DNA from: CAWJAP01 sp963834365
Lineage (GTDB): Bacteria; Acidobacteriota; Vicinamibacteria; Vicinamibacterales; Vicinamibacteraceae
NCBI GenBank assembly: GCA_963834365.1
Contig: CAWIBS010000037.1
Span: 74,179 to 138,178, forward strand
Length of the DNA stretch: 64,000 nt
Direction: 5' to 3'
The position numbers were made by a program, and so were the translations under genes. Position 1 is the stretch's first letter. The number at the start of each line of letters is the position of its first letter. The notes beneath the pieces were generated by a model, which saw only the letters and a list, made by a program, of their open reading frames with translations, had not been told where the DNA came from and made no database searches. This document shows positions 29,401 through 38,805 of this stretch, piece after piece.

Positions 29401-31172
29401 CGCGACGGTGACGGCAACGGCCACGACGCCGGGCGACGGCGATGCGGTCGAACTGGCCATCCCGGTGCTTCCGTACGGCGCCGCGATGGAGGTCGGTCAG
29501 GCGGGGTCGTTGTCGGGTCTGGCGGAACACACCCTGGAGCTGACTGTCCCGGGCCAATCGAACCCGGCGGCGCGCACGATCGAGGTCGCGCTCGCTCCGT
29601 CGCTGGCCGGCTCGCTCTTCGGTGCCCTCGACTTCCTCACGAGCTATCCGTACGGGTGCACGGAGCAGACCATCTCCAGCTTCTTCCCGAATCTGGCGGT
29701 GGTCCGCGCCCTCGACGACCTGAAGATCGCGCCAGCCGAGCGGGTGGCGCTCGTCAACCGCATGACGGCCGACGGCATCAGGCGGCTGCTGGACCTGCAG
29801 CATGACGATGGCGGCTGGGGATGGTGGAAGACCGACGACAACCATCCGTTCATGACCGCTTACGGGCTGTGGGCGCTGACGGAGGCGGTGCAGGCGGGAC
29901 AACCCGTGGAACGGCCGCGTCTCAGGCAGGCGGCCATGGCGACGACGCAGCTCTACGCGAAGTACCCGCGGGCCGTTCCCGCTTTGAAGGCGTGGATGCT
30001 GTACGCGCTGGCCCGAGCGCACTCCACGCCCGGAGTACCCTACGGCCAACGACGATGCGTTCAATCTGAAGCGCGCCGTGGACGAGGTGTGGAGCGGACG
30101 CGCCGCCTTGACGCCGTACGGGCAGGCGCTGCTGGTACTGACGCTCGACGCGATGAACGATCCTCGCGGGAACGAGGCGGCACAGTCGCTCCTCGGCAAG
30201 GCGACCACGACCGGCAGTCTCAGCTACTGGACCAGTGAGAACGATCCGCTGCTCGACGATTGGATGGACACCAGCGTGGAAGCGACGGCGTTCGCCCTCC
30301 GCGCGCTGGCCCGTCGCATACCGGACGATCCGGTGCTCGAGCGCGCGGTCCGATGGCTGATGGCCAATCGTGCGAACGGCGTCTACTGGACCAGCACCAA
30401 GCAGACGGCGTTCGCGCTGCTGGGCATTCTCGACTATCTGCGGGCGCGGCGGGAGACGCCGACGACCGTCACGATCGATGTCGAGGTCAACGGCGCAGTC
30501 GTCGGCCAGCAGACGTTCGGGCCGGCGGACTGGACCCGGCCCAACCCCGTGGTCCTCCGGGCGAGCGCCCAAGGCGGCGTCAACCGCGTCCGGCTCAGCA
30601 CACGGACGCCGGGTGCCGTGTACTGGACCGCCACGGCGCGCTACTTCGACAACCGGGAGACGCTCGAGCAGACCGGCTCGCGCACGCTCGCCCTGTCGCG
30701 CAAGTACTTCGCGCTCGCCCCGGTCGAGAAAGACGGGCGCATCGTGTATCGCGAGTCGCCGTTCAGCGGCACGCTGCAGCCAGGCGAGTTGCTGCTCGTC
30801 CGCCTCACCGCGGCCGGCTCGAAGGACTGGCGCTATCTGATGCTCGAGGATCCGCTGCCGGCCGGACTCGAAGCCGTGCAGGACGCCGACGCCTACGAGC
30901 TCGAACGGCCGCCGGCCTGGTGGTATGGGAGCAAGCGTGAGTACCGGGACACGCGTGTCGTCCAGTTCCAGAGCGACTTCTCGAGAGGCCGCTACGAGTA
31001 CGTCTATCTGCTGAAGGCGACGACACCCGGACGGTTTCGGGCCATGCCGGCGCGGCTGGCGCCGATGTACGCGCCGGGAGTCGCCGCGACCACCGCTCCA
31101 CAGACGGTCGACGTCACGTCGCCGGGGCATCCCGCAGCCGCCACCACTACCCCGGCCGGAGGCGGCGCGTGA
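26470..31172 (+). CDS. bacterial alpha-2-macroglobulin with thioester, frameshifts near 28104 and 30042
   Basis: About 1565 residues. The signal peptide ends near V-R-A-Q-D. A series of MG beta-sandwich domains follows; the bait/MG region includes P-V-Y-R-P-G-H-S-V-H-L-K-G and Y-R-K-P-E-F-E-V. The A2M core has W-V-A-D-L-V-T-D-A-T-G, and the thioester motif YPYGCTEQ sits at about residue 1062 and is complete (Cys-x-Glu-Gln). The complement-like TED helical domain and a receptor-binding-like C-terminus follow. Such proteins trap proteases in the periplasm. It lacks the lipobox of the YfhM type, so it belongs with the YfaS/MagD type. Two single-base slips divide the frame; all three parts are collinear. 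The stop overlaps the next start (GTGA). Confidence 0.9.
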
Positions 31173-31912
31173 TCGGCCCTCCCGTGCGTCGAATCGTGGC
31201 CGTCACGGGCGGGCTGCTCGCGGGCCATCTGGTGCTGGCGGGAATCTACTGGGCCTTCCTGCAGCTCCCCGAATCGAACGTCGCGATGCTCGCCGCCTCG
31301 GCCCTGCTCGTCGTCCTGCTGTTTGCGGGCATGACCGGCATCCAGGGGCAGGCCCTGCTCCAGTTCGCGACCGACCTGCCGTGGCGTCAGCGCACGTCGC
31401 AGGCCCTCAAGGACCCGCGGCCGTTCATGGCGGCCGTGCTGATCTGGCTGCTCGTCAGCTGGCTGTGTGGCTGGGTCGAAAGACGGCACGAGGCGCATCG
31501 CGGCGAGATCGATGCCTGGCTCATCGCCCACGCCGACTGGACGAACACGTCATGGATGCACCGCACGTTCGAGTGGATCCTGCACGGCGTGCGTTATGTG
31601 GCGGGGACCTCGCTTGCGGTCGGTGTCCTCGCCGCGGGCGTGCTGGGCGGTCTCGCAGACGTCGCGCGTCTGCACTGGATTCGTCGAGCCCTGGGCGTGC
31701 GTCGTCTTGCAGCGGTGGGTCTGGTCGTGGCCGCGCTCATCTGGCTCCCCTGGCGTGCCATGTGGTGGCGTCCGGCGTTTCTGCCGCCGGGCGTCATCGA
31801 GCCGATTGCCGCCGCGCTCAAGCTTGCGGTGCTGGCAATCGTGATTCACGCGGGATGGACCCTCATCCTGTGGCTCGCGGCGCGCGATGCGCAGACGCAC
31901 AAGGGCTTGTGA
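31169..31912 (+). CDS. multi-spanning membrane protein of the A2M operon
   Basis: 247 residues, mostly hydrophobic, with about six membrane segments (residues 10-30, 38-58, 85-105, 145-165, 180-200, 215-240). Polar loops include W-V-E-R-R-H-E-A-H-R and W-T-N-T-S-W-M-H. I do not recognise the family. It is translationally coupled to the alpha-2-macroglobulin gene (GTGA overlap), so it may anchor or assist that protein in the inner membrane. The frame is intact; it is convergent with the PBP/SpoIID gene. Confidence 0.7.
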   Translation: MIGPPVRRIVAVTGGLLAGHLVLAGIYWAFLQLPESNVAMLAASALLVVLLFAGMTGIQGQALLQFATDLPWRQRTSQALKDPRPFMAAVLIWLLVSWLCGWVERRHEAHRGEIDAWLIAHADWTNTSWMHRTFEWILHGVRYVAGTSLAVGVLAAGVLGGLADVARLHWIRRALGVRRLAAVGLVVAALIWLPWRAMWWRPAFLPPGVIEPIAAALKLAVLAIVIHAGWTLILWLAARDAQTHKGL

Positions 31913-31999
31913 GTCCCTCGAGCCGAGACATTGGATGGGCGCGGTGCAGCCCTCCGCGCGGCCCACCGGCCCGCCCAGGGCTGGCGGAATCGCCGCGCG

Positions 32000-34283
32000 G
32001 ATCAAAGGGCTGCCGGCGACGGCCGCTGAGGGCGGCCGAGCCAATGAAGGCGAACTCGATCGCCCCCGCTCGCGGACTACGCATGCGAGGGCCCGGCGAT
32101 AGGCGCGCCCAAGGCTCGCGGGACTCGCTGGCCGCGTGAACTCGCGATCGTCAGGACACGGGCCATCGAGCGGCTCGAGTCCCGTGCCCGACGCCTCGAC
32201 GGCCAGGCCCTCCCGGTACCACAAGGGACGGGGGGCGGGATCACGATCGACCAGGACATGCACAATCTCGTGGCGCAGCGTCGACTCGAGCTGTCCGCTC
32301 CGGCGCAGCACGTCCGGCGGCAGGGTGTGAATCGTCGCCAGTCCGTTCCGCCAGACCGTCGCGGCCGACGTCCACCATTCACGTCCGGTCGCCCGGCGGT
32401 AGCTGTCCGCGGTGGGGTGCATCACGAGCACGACGCGCGACGGCGGCGCCACGGCGAGCCGGCTCGCCAGCTCGCGCGTGGCCGTGGTGACGAGCGCACG
32501 AATCGTCGCTGTCTCGCGCCCAGCCGCCTCCGGGACTTTCACGTCAACGGTGAACGCCGCGGTGTCGATGCGGGGCGCGTTCGCACGCTCGCGATCCGTC
32601 GTGATCGCGGGCGGGGGCCCGGCCTCCGGGGCGCCGGCATCACCGGAGCTCAGGACCAGGCCGGCGAAATAGGTCGCCAGGATTGCCTCGACGTCACGGC
32701 CGCGGCTCGCCAGCGCCGCCGCCCCGAAGAGGCACAGGCCGACGCCATGCCCGCTTCCCCGGCCCTCGAGCTCGAAGCCCGACGCCGTGCGCCTCGCCGA
32801 AAATGCCGTGCTCTTGACGAGCTGCCAGCCGAGCCGCTGCCCCACCAGCCGCCGGAAATCGTTGACCGGAACCACCGACGGCTCGAGCCCCTCGAGATGC
32901 ACGCGCCGGGCACGGCCGTTCGAATCGCTCTCGATTCTGAGGTTGCGCAGCCGTTGGCCGCGCCAGCCGGCCTCTTTGAACACCGACTCGAGCGCCGAGA
33001 CCCGCAGCGTCGAGGTCCACGTCGGCTCGACCACACCGGCGGGATCGCGTCGTGCTTTCATCCACGCCAGCTCGCGACTCCGATCGACGGGCGTGGCAAT
33101 GGCCGCGAAGTCGTCCAGCGTGCCTCCGCATGCCGCGCTGTAGAACACCGGCGCCGGCTGCCCCTTGGCCGTGAGCACCCGCGCCGCCGTCCGGTTGGCC
33201 GCCTCGCGGGCCTCCGCGTACGCGGGACGCACGACCTGACAGTGCGTCAGCGTGCACAGGTCGAAGCCGGCATCGCGATGGCGACCACGGTTGGCCAGAG
33301 CGAAAGTTCTCGCCGCGATGGCAATGGCCTCGCGCGCCGCGGCCGGCGTGCTGCGGAGGGTCTCACCGGCGACGACCTGCGCGACGTACTCCTCGAGCTC
33401 GTAGGTCTGGACCTCGTATCCCCCGCTCTTGCCGCTCCGCGCGACGCCGATGCGCAACCGGGCTGCCGGCGTGTCACCACTACTCTCGGCGCGTTGCACG
33501 AGTCGGGCGCCCAGGTCTGCGGCGTCGGCGCCGGTCCCGCCGGGCACCATCACGACGACGGCACGGGACGGCCGTCCGCGCGGCAGCAGCGCGACGAGGA
33601 GTCCAAGCGGCTGGCCGCTGGCCATGCGCGCCGTTCCCGTCTTCGCGAAGGCACCCAGGCCGGCGTGTCCGAACGCCGCCGCCGTCCCCGAATCGGCGGC
33701 CCGGGCGAGCCCGGCGCGAATGGCGTCCGGACCGGCCACGGCCCGTTCGAGCGAGATCGACCAGACGCCGCGGCGGGATCCGCGCGCGGCCCATCCCCAG
33801 GCCAGCCGTCACGAGGTCCTCGTCCGTCCCCACCGGCGGGAGACCCATCGCCACATGTCCGGCCGAGAGCCGGTCGCGTGACAGCCGGCGAGCCACCGAG
33901 GCCACGAAGGTGTTGCACGAATGCGCGAGCGCATCCGCGACATCGGGTGGTCGCGGCAACGGCGGGTGCGAGCAGGGCGCGGCGCGGCCGCCCGGCAGCA
34001 CCAACTGGCGCGAGCACGCGATGCGCGAGTTCGCGTCGATCACTCCTGCTTCGAGCGCAGCCGACAGCGTCGCGACCTTGGCAATCGAGCCCGGCTCGAC
34101 CGGCGTGTCGAGCCAGTCCTCGTGATGCGATGCGATGGTCGCGTTCGACGCCAGGTCGACGACCACGTACGCGACACGTGAGAAGACGTCGGCGGGAATC
34201 GGGCCCTGCGGCACCGGCTGCGGCCCGGGTGCGAACCCGAACGTCGCCGACAGCGCAAGCGCCAACACTCCGGCCATCCGCAC
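32000..34283 (-). CDS. penicillin-binding-like / SpoIID / HExxH peptidase fusion, frameshift near 33775, 3' end uncertain
   Basis: Three domains in one exported polypeptide of about 750 residues. (1) A transpeptidase-like domain with S-I-A-K, S-C-N and K-T-G-T, the three penicillin-binding motifs, after a signal peptide (M-A-G-V-L-A-L-A-L-S). (2) A SpoIID/LytB domain (E-E-Y-V-A-Q-V-V-A-G-E ... G-H-G-V-G-L-C-L-F-G). (3) A gluzincin-like peptidase with HEIVHVLVD and a later glutamate in R-E-G-L-A-V-E. The first two parts are joined by a frame slip near 33775. After about 32050 the frame runs on without the expected stop, so the end is approximate. It is convergent with the A2M operon. Secreted proteins with DUF2300/SpoIID-like content accompany A2M in yfa and mag loci. 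Confidence 0.75.
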
Positions 34284-34287
34284 GGGC

Positions 34288-34956
34288 TCACCTGGCCTGT
34301 GGCAGGCCCAGAAACGCCGACGTCCGATCCCAGATCTCATTCAGGCTCGCGAGCAACTGATGATCGTCGTCCAGCACGTGCAGTGTGAGCGTGGGCCGGG
34401 CGGCGACGAATTGCGCGACCATCTGCGGATCGACCAGGTCGTCACGCTGCCCCTGGAAGACGAGGGCGGGCACCGTCATCGGTACCGCCTCGGACGCGTA
34501 CTGCCGGGCATCCTCGTAGAGCGCGTAGTGCACCGGGCGCGGCTCGTCGTAGGCGTGGTGGAAGAACGTCTTCCAGTTCGTCTCGCGCCACTGGCGCATG
34601 CCGTCCTCGTCCAGGCCCTTCATCCGGCTGGCGCCGAAGTCCAGCGCCGGAGCGAGCAGGATCAGGTGCGTGACGGGCCGCGTGGCATCGGCGCGAATGT
34701 CGCCCCGGGCCGCGACGTGCCAGGCCACGAAGGCTCCGAGGCTCGAGCCGATGATCACGGCAGGACCCGGCGGCCGCGCCGCGATGGCCGCCTCGACCTG
34801 CCCGATCATCCGCGTGGTCGTGAGCGTCGAGAAGTCGGGCTCGTTGAAGTCCGGACACTCCAGCCGCAGGCCGAGCGCGGCGAAACGCTCGGCAAAGAAC
34901 CGCGCCTTCGACGATCGTGCAGACGAGGCGAAGCCGTGGAGGTAGAAGACGTGCAT
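34288..34956 (-). CDS. YqiA/YcfP-type alpha/beta-fold esterase
   Basis: About 222 residues beginning HVFYLHGFASS, then the nucleophile elbow I-G-S-S-L-G-A-F, D-D-L-V-D as the acid loop, and D-D-D-H-Q-L-L with the catalytic histidine. Family members hydrolyse small acyl-CoA or ester substrates; the natural substrate is unknown. The start is ATG 34956. The stop is within ten bases of the PBP/SpoIID start, so the two genes may be cotranscribed. Frame intact. Confidence 0.88.
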   Translation of the reverse strand: MHVFYLHGFASSARSSKARFFAERFAALGLRLECPDFNEPDFSTLTTTRMIGQVEAAIAARPPGPAVIIGSSLGAFVAWHVAARGDIRADATRPVTHLILLAPALDFGASRMKGLDEDGMRQWRETNWKTFFHHAYDEPRPVHYALYEDARQYASEAVPMTVPALVFQGQRDDLVDPQMVAQFVAARPTLTLHVLDDDHQLLASLNEIWDRTSAFLGLPQAR

Positions 34957-34979
34957 TGCGGGAAGCCGGGTCGTCGCCC

Positions 34980-35531
34980 CTACAGCCGGTTCTTGCATCC
35001 CGGACGGCACCGGCACGAAATCTCGGCGGTTCCCTCGGTGTTGTAGCTGTAGGTCAGCTCTTCACCCTTGCGAATCGTCCGTGCCGCACGGATCCAGATG
35101 ACGCCGTCGATGATCTGCGAATAGCAGTTCGGCTTGCACGAATGATTGATGAAGCGGGCGACGTTGCCGCCCACGGCGGCATCGATGCACCACGCCCGGT
35201 TCAGCTTGAAGCACCAGATGTGGCCCCGTTCGAGATACTTCTCTTCGCGCGGGCCGCTCACCTGCGATGAAATGCGCTCGCCGGCATAGTCCACGATCCG
35301 CTTGTTCTTGGGAATCGTCTCCAGCGCGAAGACGCCCCAGCCGTGGACCCTCGATCGACGCCGCTCGATGCGCGGCGGATCGGGCAGGAACGCAACATTG
35401 CCGCGAACCCCCGCCGACCTGCGCGAGGGGCGGGATGCCGTCAGAAGCTGTCGCTGTGCCGAACTCACCCGGGGGCTCTCCTGTGTGCGGACGCCGGCGC
35501 CGACATCATGGTCGCGCGCCACGAACGTCAC
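34980..35531 (-). CDS. SET-domain protein lysine methyltransferase with post-SET cysteines
   Basis: The frame is 183 residues. The first 50 residues are Ser/Arg-rich and probably untranslated; starts at ATG 35531 or the GTG about 21 codons later are both possible. The SET domain is complete: R-V-H-G-W-G-V-F-A, R-F-I-N-H-S-C-K-P-N-C (the pseudoknot motif) and G-E-E-L-T-Y-S-Y-N. It is followed by a post-SET C-R-C-x-x-G-C that binds zinc with the preceding Cys. It transfers methyl from SAM to a lysine of an unknown protein. Bacterial copies with post-SET resemble eukaryotic enzymes; transfer between domains of life is an old explanation for the family. It ends 24 bases before the YqiA gene start. 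Confidence 0.9.
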   Translation of the reverse strand: MTFVARDHDVGAGVRTQESPRVSSAQRQLLTASRPSRRSAGVRGNVAFLPDPPRIERRRSRVHGWGVFALETIPKNKRIVDYAGERISSQVSGPREEKYLERGHIWCFKLNRAWCIDAAVGGNVARFINHSCKPNCYSQIIDGVIWIRAARTIRKGEELTYSYNTEGTAEISCRCRPGCKNRL

Positions 35532-35703
35532 CCTGCTGGCGGGTCCAGTGTATGACGAGGAGGTGCGGGTGGTGCGGCCATTGCGGCGCTCCTCGCGCCG
35601 TTCGGGCCGCCGCAGCGCCAGATCAGCCCGAATCGGAGACGGAATCGACCTAACGTGCTAGAGTCGCGGCCAGGCTCCTGTTGGACGCATTCCCGGAGGG
35701 CTG

Positions 35704-36732
35704 ATGGAAGGTATTTTCACTGCGTGGGGCAAGATCCTCACAGGCCGCGCCCCGAACCTGTCGATCGAGATCACCCGCGAGTGTCCGCTGCGGTGCCCCG
35801 GTTGCTATGCCTTCGGCGACGATCACCTCGGCGGCGATGTCACGCTCCGAGACGTCAGCGATTTCAAGGGCGACGCGCTCGTAACGGCCGTGCACGCGCT
35901 GATCGCGCGCCACCGCCCCGTGCACCTGTCGATTGTCGGCGGCGAGCCGCTCGTCCGTTTTCGTGAACTGAACACCTTGCTGCCGCAACTCGCGGCGCAG
36001 GGACTCCACACGCAGCTCGTCACGAGCGCGGTCCGGCCGATTCCCCTGGAGTGGGCCAGGCTCCCGCGACTGCAGATCGTCGTCTCGATCGACGGCCTGG
36101 CGCCGGAGCACGACGAACGACGCAAGCCCGCGACCTACCAGCGCATCCTCCAGCACATCAAGGGACACCAGATTACGGTCCACTGCACCGTCACGCGGCA
36201 GCAGGTGACGCGTCAGGGCTATCTGGACGAGTTCATCGAGTTCTGGTCGAACAACGAGGACACGCGGCAGATCTGGGTGAGCCTGTACACGCCGCAGCTC
36301 GGCGAGTCGGCGCCCGAAATCCTCTCGCCGGCCGACCGCGAGCGCGTGATTGCGGACCTGCTGCGCCTGCGGACGCGGCATCCGAAGCTCAAGATGCCGA
36401 AGGGCATGATCGAGGCGTATCGGCGGCCGCCGGCCTCGCCCGCCGACTGCACCTTCGCGAAGACCACGACCTGCGTGTCGGCCGACCTCGAGCGGATCGT
36501 CACGCCCTGCCAGTTCGGCGGCAATCCCGACTGCGGCCAGTGCGGGTGCATTGCCTCGGCGGGGCTCGAAGCCGTCGCCCGGCACCGGCTGCCTGGCGGG
36601 CTGCGCGTCGGGGCGATCTTCAACACGTCGCACCGGATCGGCGCCATCGTGCGGCGTTTCCGCGCCGACGATGCGCGGCAGCCGCCGCTGCGGCCGACGG
36701 TGGGCGGACCCACGGTCGAGCCGCAGGCCTGA
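35704..36732 (+). CDS. radical SAM protein with SPASM-like C-terminal cysteines (first of tandem pair)
   Basis: 342 residues. The ATG is preceded by GGAGGGCTG. The SAM cluster motif is E-C-P-L-R-C-P-G-C-Y (CxxxCxxC), then I-V-G-G-E-P-L. The C-terminal third has C-T-F-A-K-T-T-T-C and C-Q-F-G-G-N-P-D-C-G-Q-C-G-C, enough cysteines for one or two auxiliary clusters. This layout is seen in enzymes that modify ribosomally made peptides or small cofactors. The substrate is unknown, and no candidate precursor peptide is seen next to it. The frame is intact; another radical SAM gene starts 26 bases later, on the same strand. Confidence 0.85.
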   Translation: MEGIFTAWGKILTGRAPNLSIEITRECPLRCPGCYAFGDDHLGGDVTLRDVSDFKGDALVTAVHALIARHRPVHLSIVGGEPLVRFRELNTLLPQLAAQGLHTQLVTSAVRPIPLEWARLPRLQIVVSIDGLAPEHDERRKPATYQRILQHIKGHQITVHCTVTRQQVTRQGYLDEFIEFWSNNEDTRQIWVSLYTPQLGESAPEILSPADRERVIADLLRLRTRHPKLKMPKGMIEAYRRPPASPADCTFAKTTTCVSADLERIVTPCQFGGNPDCGQCGCIASAGLEAVARHRLPGGLRVGAIFNTSHRIGAIVRRFRADDARQPPLRPTVGGPTVEPQA

Positions 36733-36742
36733 ACTGTCCTGC

Positions 36743-36748
36743 TATACT
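36743..36748 (+). promoter_or_regulatory. -10 box TATACT before second radical SAM gene
   Basis: TATACT ends nine bases before TTG 36758, within the 25-base gap between the two radical SAM genes. It could give the second gene its own short-leader transcript. Confidence 0.35.
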
Positions 36749-36757
36749 CACCCGGTT

Positions 36758-37813
36758 TTGCACGAGCCGACCCAGCCACGCTACGCCGCCCGCTTGCAGG
36801 CACGCGCGCACCGCAAGGGGCGGGCCGTCCGGAAGTTCGTCCACGGCCTGACCGATACCGCACACCCGCTGCTCGTCCACATCATCCCCATTCGCCGCTG
36901 CAACATCGACTGCGGGTACTGCAACGAGTACGACAAGGTGTCGCAGCCGGTCCCCACTGCGACGATGGCCGAGCGGATCGACCACCTGGCGGCGCTGGGA
37001 TCGTCGGTCGTCGCCTTCAGCGGCGGCGAGCCGCTGCTGCATCCCGACCTCGACGCGTTGATCGGGCGCATCCGGTCACGCGGGATGATGGCGGGGCTCA
37101 TCACCAACGGCTACCTGCTCTCCCCGAGACGCATCCTGGCCCTGAACGACGCCGGCCTCGACTTCCTGCAGATCAGCATCGACAACCTCGAGCCCGACGA
37201 AGTCTCGAAGAAGAGCCTGCGGCTGCTCGACAAGAAGCTGCAGTGGCTGCGCGACTACGCGACCTTCGACACCAACATCAATTCGGTGCTCGGCGGCGGG
37301 ATCAAGAACCCGGAGGATGCCCGGACCATCAACCGGCGGGCGCGGGAACTGGGCTTCTCGACCTCGATCGGCATCATCCATGACGGCCGCGGCAGCCTGC
37401 GCCCGCTCGGACCGGCGGAGCGAGCCGTGTTCGAGGACGTCACGCGCGAGATCAGCGGCACCTGGCAGATCGTCAAGAACCTCTACTCCGGCATCCGCGG
37501 CTTCCAGGACAACCTCGCCAGCGGCCAGCCGAACTCCTGGCGCTGCCGCGCCGGCGCGCGCTATTTCTACGTCTGCGAGAACGGGCTGGTCCACTACTGC
37601 TCGCAGCAGCGCGGCTATCCGGCCGTCCCGCTGCTCACCTACAGCACACGGGACATCGAGCGCGAGCTCCTGACCCCGAAGTCGTGCGCCCCCTTCTGCA
37701 CGATCGGGTGCGTGCACCGCGTGTCGACGATGGACTTCTGGCGCAAGCCGCAGCACGCGCCAAAGCCGGCGCACGAAGTGGACGACAGCGGCTTCGCCCC
37801 CAGCAACGGCTAG
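36758..37813 (+). CDS. radical SAM protein with SPASM-like C-terminal cysteines (second of tandem pair)
   Basis: About 351 residues from TTG 36758. The frame is open further upstream, but that part is antisense-like and lacks radical SAM features. Motif I-R-R-C-N-I-D-C-G-Y-C-N-E-Y gives CxxxCxxC, followed by F-S-G-G-E-P-L-L-H-P. The C-terminus has W-R-C-R-A-G-A-R-Y-F-Y-V-C-E-N-G, H-Y-C-S-Q and C-A-P-F-C-T-I-G-C, a SPASM/twitch-like set of auxiliary cluster ligands. It is not a duplicate of the upstream gene: the overall sequences differ. Substrate unknown. Confidence 0.85.
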   Translation: MHEPTQPRYAARLQARAHRKGRAVRKFVHGLTDTAHPLLVHIIPIRRCNIDCGYCNEYDKVSQPVPTATMAERIDHLAALGSSVVAFSGGEPLLHPDLDALIGRIRSRGMMAGLITNGYLLSPRRILALNDAGLDFLQISIDNLEPDEVSKKSLRLLDKKLQWLRDYATFDTNINSVLGGGIKNPEDARTINRRARELGFSTSIGIIHDGRGSLRPLGPAERAVFEDVTREISGTWQIVKNLYSGIRGFQDNLASGQPNSWRCRAGARYFYVCENGLVHYCSQQRGYPAVPLLTYSTRDIERELLTPKSCAPFCTIGCVHRVSTMDFWRKPQHAPKPAHEVDDSGFAPSNG

Positions 37814-38805
37814 CAGCCGTGGTGAACGGGTCGCGGCATTCGACGGGCGAGGCATCCCGTCGCCCGGCGTTGCTCGTCGGTTGAACATTCCCGGTATTCG
37901 CCCTCCTCGCGCCTCGATCGCCGGGCGCCTCGCCCGTCCCGATGCGTTGCGCCCGTTCCGCCACTGGGCTGCGTGAACATCCCGTGGGTGGTGTACCAGG
38001 CCCGGACGCGCGACAGCACTTCGGGATCGGTGGCGACCTCGGCGTGACTGAGGCGGCTATAGAGATGGCCTTCATGGGGTGCGGTGAGGACGGAGTCGAA
38101 GCGTCTGTCGAGGAGAAACGGGACGGCGAAGTCCAGGAGGCCGTGGTGCCACTGATATGGTGCCTGGATGCGCCGGGCCTGCGCGACGCTCGGGACCGGG
38201 ATGCCCTCGCGGTGGATGGCATCCAGCAAGACACCGCCGGACGTGTGTGACGCCACGCGGACGTCGGCGGGATAGGCGGCGACGAACGCCGTGGTGACGA
38301 AGGCTCCCATGCTGTGACCGTGAGCGGCGACGCGCCGGACGTCGACGTAGCGGAGGCGCGCCAGGGCGGTGACCGCCGCGTGCGCGCGAAACGCGTTCGC
38401 CGGGCTCGCACCTTGCTCGACCGGCGTCCCCGGGGCGCCCAGGGGCGCTTCGCGGGCGTGGGTGTAATTGACCGCGATACAGACCAGGCCCCATGTGCGC
38501 ATCACGCTTCCGAGCCGGCGGCCATACAACCGGGCGTTGCCACCGGCGCCGTGACTGAGCACGACCGCGGGGAATGGTCCGCGGCCGCGCGGCTTCAGCA
38601 GGATGCCCTGGAGATCGACGGCCGTACCGTCCAGCGTGCCGACGAGCGTCCACGTCGCCCCGGACGCGGACTCAGGATCGCCGTCGATCGAGAGAGCAGG
38701 GTCGCCGGGGGCGCTCACCGGCACAGTGGTGGGGGCGTGACGATGGCACGCCGCCAGCGGACACAGCAGCAAGGCGATCAGGGCGTTCCGGAGCACGCGC
38801 GCCAT
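37810..38805 (-). CDS. lipoprotein alpha/beta hydrolase (dienelactone hydrolase-like)
   Basis: About 331 residues from ATG 38805. The signal peptide ends L-C-P-L-A-A-C (lipobox, Cys20). The hydrolase core has V-V-L-S-H-G-A-G-G-N (oxyanion strand), the nucleophile elbow A-H-G-H-S-M-G-A, and the histidine loop T-A-P-H-E-G-H-L-Y. It is an envelope-anchored esterase or peptidase of unknown substrate. The last 55 residues (Arg/Gly-rich after H-G-M-F-T-Q) do not look like the family and may be read-through after an indel. The stop overlaps the radical SAM stop on the other strand. Confidence 0.82.
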   Translation of the reverse strand: MARVLRNALIALLLCPLAACHRHAPTTVPVSAPGDPALSIDGDPESASGATWTLVGTLDGTAVDLQGILLKPRGRGPFPAVVLSHGAGGNARLYGRRLGSVMRTWGLVCIAVNYTHAREAPLGAPGTPVEQGASPANAFRAHAAVTALARLRYVDVRRVAAHGHSMGAFVTTAFVAAYPADVRVASHTSGGVLLDAIHREGIPVPSVAQARRIQAPYQWHHGLLDFAVPFLLDRRFDSVLTAPHEGHLYSRLSHAEVATDPEVLSRVRAWYTTHGMFTQPSGGTGATHRDGRGARRSRREEGEYRECSTDEQRRATGCLARRMPRPVHHGC

